A stretch of DNA of 13,810 nucleotides from JAUILA01 sp964563925. Lineage in GTDB: Bacteria; Bacteroidota; Bacteroidia; Cytophagales; Cyclobacteriaceae. The notes beneath the pieces were generated by a model. The model was given only the letters and a program-made list of their open reading frames with translations. It had not been told where the DNA came from and made no database searches. The stretch is from positions 1 through 13,810 of the forward strand of contig CAZLZD010000077.1 of NCBI GenBank assembly GCA_964563925.1, written 5' to 3'. Of this stretch, positions 6,922 to 12,994 are shown one piece after another (within the stretch, counting starts at the first letter, position 1; each line of letters starts with the position of its first letter). A program made the translations under genes and the position numbers.

Positions 6922-8778
6922 ATGAACCCATTATCTTACTGCCTGAGATTAGCCATCAGCCTTTGTTTTTTCCTGATCTATGATTCTGCTCGGGGACAAT
7001 CCGCAAGGTCAGATGAAGCACTGGAAGTCCTGGACAGAGAGATCCGGCGTATGACGGACAATGGAGATATGGTTGGAGGGGAAGTACTGATCATCAGAGG
7101 TCATCAAACGATTTTTCACGAATCATACGGGTGGTCAGATCGTGAGAAAGAAATTCCGCTGAAAAAGAACTCTTTGTGGTCTATCATGTCCATGTCCAAA
7201 CCCTTCACCGCGGTGGCCATCATGATGCTGGTAGAGGAAGGGAAGCTTTCCCTGAATGACAGGGTGATTGATTATATACCTGAATATGCCGGAAATCCTG
7301 AAACCACCATTGCCCATCTGTTGTCGCATAGCAGCGGATATCAGGGATATGATTATCGAGACTACCGGCTATCGGTCAAATCCCTGGGAGAATGGGTCGA
7401 AAAATGGTCGCTCGTGGAGCCATCAGGGACATTTGGTGTTTATGATTACACCAATTTTGGTTTTGCCGCTTGCGGGTACATTGTTGAAAAACTAACGGGA
7501 GACAAAATTGAAGAATTCATTACGGCCAGGATCATTAAACCGCTGGGACTGAAGGAGACTTTTACGGGTTTTCCTCCGGATCCGGCCGATCGGTCACAGT
7601 TACATACCTGGTATCGCTGGAATGATGATGTGAAGCACTATTTGATCCGCTATGAGCGGGACGAAGTATACATGCCGTATTATCCGGCAGCCTGGGGCAT
7701 GTTTTCCACCGCGAAGGATTACGCATTTTTCCTCCAGATGATCCTGAATGGGGGTTCCTGGCAAGATAAAAGGTTTCTTACACCAGAATCGGTCAAAGAA
7801 ATGCTACGCATGCGTGTGGTGGAAGAAGGTCCGTATGGATATGGATTAGGCTGGAAACTGGAACAACCGCCAAAGGCAATAGTTGGCGATCTTCCTGACA
7901 GGTTCGGACATGGGGGCAGTGACGGCACGCTGGGTGATGCCTATATAAAAGACAGCGTCATTGTCATTATCATGACACAGTCGGAAGACGGTTATCATCG
8001 CCAGGCCATTTCGAATTGGCTGCCCGCTTTGAATGTTGTGTTTACTTTCCCAAAAGAAGAAGCCACTACGGAAGGAATACGAATCGAGTCTATTTCCAAC
8101 GATCAATTGATCCCATATACTGGCCTGTACCGGGGCGACATTCCGGGGAATGAAGGAGGCGAGTTCCTTATCAGGGCGGAAGTTTTTCAACCGTTTCTTC
8201 TGCTAAAGATAAATGCATTCGGAAGGGAAACAGGCACATTATTAAAATTGGCTGGATCAGGTGATGACCGGTTTTTTCGATCTGTTTACGATGACCGGAA
8301 TATGATAGTACTTGATTCCAGCGAGGTATTTCACTTCAGCCGGGATGAAACGGGTGCGATAGAAAGTATTGAGATCAGTGTAGGCGGAGATAGTTACCTG
8401 AAAGGCAGAAAAGTCAGAGAAGAGGAAGTACAAATCGAAATGACCCGTAACCACAGCAGGATTTTTGTCCATGACCTGGTTAAAAAAGAAATCGAAGAAA
8501 AAGGCATCCCGGCAGCCAGGAAATTTTCCCAATCTCTTTTTAATACACGTCCTGATTCCGTTGTTTTTCACAACAGTCTGTTAAACAGTCTGGGGTATAC
8601 TTATTTGTACCAGGATGAGTATGAGAATGCCATCGCCGTGTTTGAAATTAATATTGAGGCCTATCCCGATGTTGCCAATTGCTACAATAGCATGGCCGAT
8701 GCGTGGCGATATAAAGGCGATCCTGAAAAAGTTGAGGAATATTTGAATAAAGCCAGGGAAATAGCGAACTCGCATTGA
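6922..8778 (+). CDS. Serine hydrolase (beta-lactamase class C/penicillin-binding-protein fold) with C-terminal TPR
   Basis: This is a 618-residue exported protein. Residues 1-26 form a signal peptide ('MNPLSYCLRLAISLCFFLIY...GQ'). Residues ~33-385 carry the class C beta-lactamase / PBP-like hydrolase domain: the SxxK nucleophile motif 'SMSK' (S90, K93), the Tyr motif 'YTN' (Y176-N178) and the third motif 'HGG' (H330-G332). All three are present, so activity is plausible. The substrate (peptide, ester or D-amino-acid peptide) cannot be told. Residues ~385-520 are a beta-rich middle part. Residues ~535-615 form one to two TPRs ('LLNSLGYTYLYQDEYENAIAVFEINIEAYP', then 'CYNSMADAWRYKGDPEKVEEYLNKA', given here in two parts). 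The same frame stays open upstream to 6838, but those codons lie in repeat DNA. The ATG at 6922 gives a proper signal peptide and was chosen. Confidence 0.88.
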   Translation: MNPLSYCLRLAISLCFFLIYDSARGQSARSDEALEVLDREIRRMTDNGDMVGGEVLIIRGHQTIFHESYGWSDREKEIPLKKNSLWSIMSMSKPFTAVAIMMLVEEGKLSLNDRVIDYIPEYAGNPETTIAHLLSHSSGYQGYDYRDYRLSVKSLGEWVEKWSLVEPSGTFGVYDYTNFGFAACGYIVEKLTGDKIEEFITARIIKPLGLKETFTGFPPDPADRSQLHTWYRWNDDVKHYLIRYERDEVYMPYYPAAWGMFSTAKDYAFFLQMILNGGSWQDKRFLTPESVKEMLRMRVVEEGPYGYGLGWKLEQPPKAIVGDLPDRFGHGGSDGTLGDAYIKDSVIVIIMTQSEDGYHRQAISNWLPALNVVFTFPKEEATTEGIRIESISNDQLIPYTGLYRGDIPGNEGGEFLIRAEVFQPFLLLKINAFGRETGTLLKLAGSGDDRFFRSVYDDRNMIVLDSSEVFHFSRDETGAIESIEISVGGDSYLKGRKVREEEVQIEMTRNHSRIFVHDLVKKEIEEKGIPAARKFSQSLFNTRPDSVVFHNSLLNSLGYTYLYQDEYENAIAVFEINIEAYPDVANCYNSMADAWRYKGDPEKVEEYLNKAREIANSH

Positions 8779-8805
8779 AAGGAATTTCGCCGAGGATCTC
8801 ACAAA

Positions 8806-8893
8806 GCCTGCCTGCCCTGCTTCGCTACCTCCTTCGCTAAAGCTATGGAGGTCAGAGAAAGCTACGCAGGCAGAAGGCAGCCAGTCAGGCAGC
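8806..8893. repeat. Palindromic intergenic repeat
   Basis: This fills the ~105-base gap between the serine hydrolase stop and the higA remnant stop. GCCTGC (8806-8811) pairs with GCAGGC (8866-8871). Inside, ACCTCC (8827-8832) pairs with GGAGGT (8847-8852) around CTTCGCTAAAGCTATGG. That core resembles the CTTCGCT..AGCTTC..ATGGA core of the repeats at 3201 and 9401. Its right side overlaps the last codons of the higA remnant, whose stop is at 8885-8887. Confidence 0.6.
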
Positions 8894-9184
8894 GTCATTT
8901 TCATACTTTTTAATACTTTCTATTTCTGCTTTCTTTGCTTTCGACTCTTCTTCCAGATCAAAGTCATTTTGTAAGCCCAGCCAGAATTTTGCACTCACTC
9001 CAAAATAGTGACTCAACCTCAGCGCCGTATCGGCGGTAATTCTTCTTCTGCCCTTGAGAATTTCACTGGTTCTTGTTTGCGGTATGCCAATATCTTTTGA
9101 CAACCTTTAAGCGGAAATACCAAGCGGGATTAAAAACTCTTCCCGGAGGACTTCCCCGGGATGAATATTTGGCAACTTTTTCAT
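8885..9184 (-). pseudogene. higA: HigA-type antitoxin, interrupted by an in-frame stop
   Basis: Read from ATG at 9184-9182 on the minus strand, the protein starts 'MKKLPNIHPGEVLREEF', continues 'LIPLGISA', meets a TAA stop (9109-9107, codon 26), and continues in the same frame with 'RLSKDIGIPQTRTSEILKG', 'RRRITADTALRLSHYFGVS' and 'AKFWLGLQNDFDLEEESKA' to a stop at 8885. Without the TAA the product would be 99 residues, the normal size for a HigA-type helix-turn-helix antitoxin (XRE/VapI group). The family usually has Tyr at the interrupted position (A-Y-R-L-S), so a single-base change TAT/TAC to TAA explains the stop. The DNA-binding helices and the C-terminal part are otherwise well kept, which suggests recent loss. 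Restart at the TTG at 9103 would give a 72-residue product lacking the first helix. The start lies two bases after the higB stop, as in normal higBA operons. Confidence 0.85.
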
Positions 9185-9186
9185 AA

Positions 9187-9375
9187 CTAATGATAATCAA
9201 TAATTTCTACCTCTGAAGCTTGTCCATTTTCCCATTGAAAAATGATTCTCCCTTGGTCGTTAATTCTGATGCTGTAAAAATCACATCTCTGACCCGCGAG
9301 TTTTTCCAATCTGTTGGAAGGCGGTACCCTCAGGTCAGCAATACACGCTCCGACGGTCAGTTCTTCTGCACCACG
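9187..9375 (-). pseudogene. higB: HigB-type toxin, 3' remnant lacking its N-terminus
   Basis: On the minus strand a frame closed upstream by TGA (9378-9376) reads 'LTVGACIADLRVPPSNRLEK', 'LAGQRCDFYSIRINDQGRII' and 'FQWENGQASEVEIIDYH', then TAG (9189-9187). These are the C-terminal ~57 residues of a RelE-superfamily HigB mRNA interferase: 'DLRVPPSNRLE', 'YSIRIND', 'W..G.A..VEI.DYH'. A complete HigB is about 90-100 residues, so ~35-40 N-terminal residues are missing and no start codon is available. Upstream of about 9361 the sequence becomes intergenic repeat (9361-9452). The usual 'NDQWR' is 'NDQGR' here, one base from TGG, which is consistent with relaxed selection. The order toxin then antitoxin with a two-base spacer is the standard higBA order. 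Confidence 0.85.
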
Positions 9376-9452
9376 TCAGACAGGATCCCGTGTCTCCTCC
9401 TTTCACCTTCGCTCAGCTTCAATGGACGTAAACGGCAGGTTCCGGGATGACA
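9361..9452. repeat. Intergenic repeat between higB remnant and DUF6090 gene
   Basis: It contains GGATCCCGTGT (9383-9393), the core CACCTTCGCTCAGCTTCAATGGAC (9404-9427, quoted here only by its halves CACCTTCGCT and CAGCTTCAATGG) and the end GGGATGACA (9444-9452). These match in order the GGATCCCGTGT at 3121, the core at 3201 and the end at 3264-3272. The right end stops 16 bases before the stop codon of the minus-strand DUF6090 gene, and the left end is fused to the broken higB. Confidence 0.7.
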
Positions 9453-9468
9453 TTTAAAGCGTGAAGTA

Positions 9469-10218
9469 CTAAAGCCTCTCCAATTCCTCGTTAATGAGTC
9501 TCAGTCTGTATCTCAGGTGTGAGAGCAATTGTCTTTTTCTAGTGAAAAAGTGCTTCACCTCCATATCATACAGCATCAGGGTTACCAACAATTCCTTCTT
9601 TTGCAAAAACCCATCCACCGGGATAAGCTGAATGGAGGGCGAGCCGTCCTCAACTGTTACTGTTTCAGCGGTGAATAGTACGGCCTGCATGTCAATGGCT
9701 CTTTGATCTATGGAAAGATCATCATCATAGGAATTGATAAATCGCCTTTGCCTCGGCAGCGCATTTTCATAAAGGCTGAGTATTTCTAATCGTAACGTAT
9801 CATTGCGGATCTTCTCCACCCCTCTTAGCTTGAGTGATTCATATATGCTCGTATTGTAATCAAATGAAACGCCCAGGTCAATCACGTCCCAGTACGCTTT
9901 GAGTAAAACGGAATCCATTTCTGTCTGTCCGGAATGGATGGCTGTTATTAAGGTACGGAGCGCTGCTGCGCGTTGGTCTGTACGTTTTGAAATACCGTCT
10001 AATGATGACATATCCTCTTGCAGGGAAATCCTGAACTGTTGAAGCACTTCTTTTTCATAAATCCGGTCCTGGCGGTCCTGCCAGGCACTGTTGATCATGA
10101 GGGCGATCAGGATTCCGACGACAACCAGCACGATTTCGCCTAAGGCATACACCAGGTAACGGGTCAGGCGGTTTTCGCGAAGCAGCCTGTGACGCATACG
10201 GCGGAGGAATGTGATCAT
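9469..10218 (-). CDS. DUF6090 family membrane protein (second copy)
   Basis: This 249-residue protein is organised like the product of the gene at 863: a basic start ('MITFLRRMRHRLLRENRLTR', residues 1-20), one helix at about 21-43 ('YLVYALGEIVLVVVGILIAL'), then 'MINSAWQDRQDR' and a helical soluble domain. The start was set at the ATG 10218-10216 because it places the family motif at residue 1. The open frame reaches back to 10311, but those codons cover a hairpin cluster and do not look like protein. The soluble part differs strongly from the first copy, so this is a diverged paralogue and not a recent duplication. It follows the molybdopterin oxidoreductase gene in the same direction, 138 bases downstream, with hairpins between, so shared transcription is uncertain. 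No function can be assigned. Confidence 0.88.
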   Translation of the reverse strand: MITFLRRMRHRLLRENRLTRYLVYALGEIVLVVVGILIALMINSAWQDRQDRIYEKEVLQQFRISLQEDMSSLDGISKRTDQRAAALRTLITAIHSGQTEMDSVLLKAYWDVIDLGVSFDYNTSIYESLKLRGVEKIRNDTLRLEILSLYENALPRQRRFINSYDDDLSIDQRAIDMQAVLFTAETVTVEDGSPSIQLIPVDGFLQKKELLVTLMLYDMEVKHFFTRKRQLLSHLRYRLRLINEELERL

Positions 10219-10256
10219 AGAGTAATATAGGTAGAAATTTTGGAGATTTTCATTAA

Positions 10257-10352
10257 GTGTACCCTTGAGGGTACACGGCCTAATATTCCCCCCATGAGGG
10301 GGGTGTGACACCCCTGTAGTCCCCTCAAGGTGACAGGCAAATACTACAGGGG
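10257..10352. repeat. Cluster of inverted repeats, possible terminator region
   Basis: Between two minus-strand genes lie several inverted repeats. GTGTACCCT-tg-AGGGTACAC (10257-10276) is perfect. CCCCCC-atga-GGGGGG (about 10288-10303) and GGGGTG-tga-CACCCC (about 10300-10314) overlap and would compete. CCCCTGTAGT (10311-10320) pairs with ACTACAGGGG (10343-10352). CCTTGAGGG (10263-10271) pairs with CCCTCAAGG (10322-10330). It begins 4 bases after the stop of the molybdopterin gene. It may act as a terminator or 3' stabiliser for that gene, although no T-run typical of intrinsic terminators follows. This sequence style differs from the other repeats in the window. Confidence 0.6.
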
Positions 10353-10356
10353 GAAA

Positions 10357-12552
10357 TTATGCCCTCCTCACCTCCCCGAACGTATCCTGAAGCGCGGCGC
10401 CCTCGCCCATGTCGGTAAGGTTGTCAGCGGTCAGCGCGTTGGCGCTCCTGCCGCCCTTCATCAGTGACGGCCAGAAGCCCTGCGGGAGGCACACCACCCC
10501 CGGGCTCACCCGGTTGGTCACTTTTGCTGTCAGGAATACCCTGCCTTTCCCATTGTACACCTCCACTTCATCGCCATCCGAGATTTGCCTGTTCGCCGCA
10601 TCATCCGGATGAATGTCGAGTTTCGCTTTCCCTTCTTTTTCGCGCAGATGCGCCACATTCGCATGGCTGGTATTGAGGAAATTCTTCGTGTTTTTGATGG
10701 TAAGCACCTGCAGCGGGTGGCTGGCGACATCCTCTTCCGTGCGGACTGCCGCCTGGTAGACGGGTAACGGGGAGAATCCTGCTTCTTCGAGGGATTTACT
10801 GTAGAATTCAATCTTTCCCGACGGCGTTTTGAATGTACCCTCCGCAATCGGCATCATCACCTCCGGCGTCTTCAGCCGGCCCCACCCCTGCTTGCGCAGG
10901 CTTTCAAAGGTGATCCCCTCCATATAGGGGTGCTGCGAATCCAGGGTCCGTTTCAGGATATCCATATCCGACTCAAACAGGAAGTCATCCGTGTGCCCCA
11001 TGGCGGTGGCAAGCAGCCGGAAGAATTCGTTATTCGGCTTAGATTCTCCGAGCGGGGGAATCACCGGTTCGTTCAGCGTGATATAGCTCTGTCCCCACGA
11101 GGAGAAAAGGTCCCAATGCTCCAGGTTAGTGGTGGCCGGAAAAATATAATCCGCATACCGGGCGGTATCCGTCAAGAAGTGCTCCAGCACCACGGTGAAC
11201 AAATCCTCCCGTTCGAGTCCCTTTATCACCGCATTCTGATCCGGGGCGATCACCGCCGGATTGGAATTGTAAACAATCATCGCTTTGATCGGGTCCTTTT
11301 CATCCAGAAGTGCCCGTCCGATCTGCACCATATTGATCTGCCGGAGTGAGGTGTCCTGTATCTGATCCGCGGTGGATAAACTTTCCCAGTTCAGCGCTTC
11401 TCCAAATAATTCATAGGTCATGTGCATAAAGCCGCCGCCGCGTTTCTTCCAGGCTCCGGTCAGTGCCGGAAGCATGGAAACGGCCCGGAAGGCATTCGAA
11501 CCGTTCAGCTGATGTTCCATCCCAATCAGGAACCGGATCAGCGAAGGGTCCCCGGCGGCAAACGCACGGGCAAATTCAATGATCTCCTGTGCATCCAGTC
11601 CGGTCATTTCAGCCGCGATCTCAGGCGAATATTGATTTACATGGTTTTTCAGTTCTTCAAAACCAGTGGTATGGGTGGCTATAAATTCCTCATCATGGAG
11701 ATTCTCGGAAATGATCACCTGCATCATACTCATCGCCAGGATCACATCGGTGCCCGGTTTCGGCTGGATGTGCTGATCGGCCAGTTCGACGGTAGCCGAC
11801 CGGAAGGGGTCCACCACAATGATCTTTGCCCCGTTTTGCCGGGCCTGCTCCGCCAGCGGCCAGAGGTGCTGGTTGGACAGGACGGGGTTCGTGCCCCAGA
11901 AAACGATGTACCGGCTGTGAATAATCTCCTCAGGCAAAACACCAGTAGTTTGTCCATATACCGGCATCACACCCGCAACCGCGGCATCCCCGCAAATGGT
12001 GCCATTAAACCGGCTGGCCCCGAGTTTGGCAAAGAAACGGGCCCCCAGGGCGTTGCGCTGTACAAGTCCTTCCGTGCCCGCATACACATACGGCAGAATG
12101 GAAGTGGCCCCGTGTTCATCAATGATCGCATTAAGTCGTCCGGCCACATCGGCAATGGCTTCTTCCCAGCTCACGGGGGTAAAGCTTCCCTCCCCTTTTT
12201 TGCCGGACCGCTTTAACGGAGTCAGCAGCCGGTCGGGATGGAAGGTCACATCCATGGGGAAATTCTCCATTTTGGAGCACAGTTTTCCCGCGGTATAGGG
12301 ATTGGATTTGCTGGCTTCAAATTTTGTGATCTTACCCTCGTTGGCCGTGACCGACCAGCTGCAGGTATCCGGACAATCATGGTAGCAGGCGCCGTGGGCG
12401 GTCTTGAGTCCGGAACCCTCTGCCGTGCAGGACAGGGAGCTGATCAGGGAGAATGACAAGCCCTGGGAGAGTCCGATCCCGGTGTACCCGGCCAGACTGC
12501 GGTTCAGGAATTTTCGCCGGTTAATGCGGGATGATTCATCGGATTGTGCCAT
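10357..12552 (-). CDS. Tat-exported molybdopterin oxidoreductase (DMSO reductase superfamily)
   Basis: This is a 731-residue protein. Residues 8-18 hold a twin-arginine motif ('SRINRRKFLNR', R12-R13) followed by a weakly hydrophobic stretch to ~41, so the folded enzyme is probably exported by Tat. Cysteines C56, C60, C64 and C92 (CxxxCxxxC...C) form the [4Fe-4S] site ('ACYHDCPDTCS', 'GKLCSK'). 'HPDRLLTPLKR' (105-115) and 'SWEEAIADVA' (128-137) are family marks. C187 in 'GTICGDAA' is the likely molybdenum ligand by position. The dinucleotide-binding domain closes the protein (about 605-725: 'LTIKNTKNFLNTSHAN', 'GDEVEVYNGKGRV', 'PQGFWP'). The length is normal. The substrate is unknown; no neighbouring ferredoxin, membrane-anchor or cofactor genes are visible, so the electron partner lies elsewhere. 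The open frame extends to 12789, but those codons are repeat DNA, so the ATG at 12552 was chosen. Confidence 0.92.
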   Translation of the reverse strand: MAQSDESSRINRRKFLNRSLAGYTGIGLSQGLSFSLISSLSCTAEGSGLKTAHGACYHDCPDTCSWSVTANEGKITKFEASKSNPYTAGKLCSKMENFPMDVTFHPDRLLTPLKRSGKKGEGSFTPVSWEEAIADVAGRLNAIIDEHGATSILPYVYAGTEGLVQRNALGARFFAKLGASRFNGTICGDAAVAGVMPVYGQTTGVLPEEIIHSRYIVFWGTNPVLSNQHLWPLAEQARQNGAKIIVVDPFRSATVELADQHIQPKPGTDVILAMSMMQVIISENLHDEEFIATHTTGFEELKNHVNQYSPEIAAEMTGLDAQEIIEFARAFAAGDPSLIRFLIGMEHQLNGSNAFRAVSMLPALTGAWKKRGGGFMHMTYELFGEALNWESLSTADQIQDTSLRQINMVQIGRALLDEKDPIKAMIVYNSNPAVIAPDQNAVIKGLEREDLFTVVLEHFLTDTARYADYIFPATTNLEHWDLFSSWGQSYITLNEPVIPPLGESKPNNEFFRLLATAMGHTDDFLFESDMDILKRTLDSQHPYMEGITFESLRKQGWGRLKTPEVMMPIAEGTFKTPSGKIEFYSKSLEEAGFSPLPVYQAAVRTEEDVASHPLQVLTIKNTKNFLNTSHANVAHLREKEGKAKLDIHPDDAANRQISDGDEVEVYNGKGRVFLTAKVTNRVSPGVVCLPQGFWPSLMKGGRSANALTADNLTDMGEGAALQDTFGEVRRA

Positions 12553-12574
12553 GAAGATAGGGTTGAGAAGTTTA

Positions 12575-12582
12575 TCAAGATA
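12575..12582 (-). promoter_or_regulatory. Possible promoter -7 element, TATCTTGA
   Basis: On the minus strand TATCTTGA lies 22 bases before the ATG at 12552. It resembles TATATTGA ahead of the gene at 1670 and, loosely, the Bacteroidota TAnnTTTG element. No -33 element was recognised. If real, transcription starts inside the short unique stretch between the gene and the repeat, supporting the shorter start. Confidence 0.2.
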
Positions 12583-12615
12583 CGGGGAATGTTTGGTGGA
12601 AGCAAGCCACCTTCT

Positions 12616-12751
12616 GTCATCCTGATTTCTAAACTCCGTCATCCTGAAAAACGTCCGTGCTCGACACGGACTCGATTCAGGACCTAGTGAATAAGCACAG
12701 GTACCAGCTAGACCCTGAGACATGCTCAGGGATTCGCCGGCATGACGTACT
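12616..12751. repeat. Double-hairpin repeat, tandem copy A
   Basis: It starts with the 42-base stretch 12616-12657 that is repeated without change at 12763-12804. It contains hairpin one GTCCGTG-ctcga-CACGGAC (12653-12671), enclosed by CCTGAA/TTCAGG, then GGACCTA, then hairpin two CCCTGAG-acatg-CTCAGGG (12713-12731), and ends CCGGCATGACGTACT. Both stems are 7 bp with 5-base loops. It lies 63 bases upstream of the molybdopterin gene start, between divergent genes. Confidence 0.85.
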
Positions 12752-12762
12752 GTTTTTACTCC

Positions 12763-12921
12763 GTCATCCTGATTTCTAAACTCCGTCATCCTGAAAAACG
12801 TCCGGGCTAGACCCGGACTCGTTTCAGGACCTAATGGATATTGTTTTAGGTACCGGGGCGGCGGAGCCTGTCCTGTACTTGATACAGGAGCTTATCGCCG
12901 GAATTACCCGGCATGACGTAC
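12763..12921. repeat. Double-hairpin repeat, tandem copy B
   Basis: This is the second copy in the same orientation. Hairpin one is GTCCGGG-ctaga-CCCGGAC (12800-12818), which differs from copy A by a paired T-A to G-C change that keeps the stem. Hairpin two is TCCTGTA-cttga-TACAGGA (12871-12889), again 7 bp with a 5-base loop but unrelated in sequence to that of copy A. It ends CCGGCATGACGTACT, as copy A does. It is 73 bases upstream of the gene at 12995. Confidence 0.85.
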
Positions 12922-12994
12922 TCTGGGCCCGGTAACCTTTTCCCTTCTCCCGCCACTAAGTATCAGCGAATAAATCGTAAAAACTAATAAGGCC

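Noticed and set aside
8885..9103. A free-standing 72-residue helix-turn-helix gene starting at TTG 9103
   Set aside because: The upstream 25 codons in the same frame are clearly HigA, so this is the downstream piece of an interrupted higA. Use of the TTG is possible but unsupported.
10219..10311. A longer N-terminus for the second DUF6090 protein
   Set aside because: The extra 31 codons run through the hairpin cluster, and family members start at the basic motif immediately before the helix.
12424..12441. A lipoprotein cleavage site ('SSLSC', C42) in the molybdopterin oxidoreductase
   Set aside because: The residues before the cysteine do not fit the lipobox well (Ser at -3 in place of Leu), so lipidation is not claimed.
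12553..12789. An N-terminal extension of 79 residues on the molybdopterin oxidoreductase
   Set aside because: The extension is translated repeat DNA (the segment 'MTEFRNQDD' appears twice because the repeat does), and it would bury the Tat signal, which must be at the N-terminus.
12616..12921. The start of a CRISPR array or larger tandem array
   Set aside because: There are only two copies about 147 bases apart with internal hairpins, no regular short spacers and no cas genes nearby.
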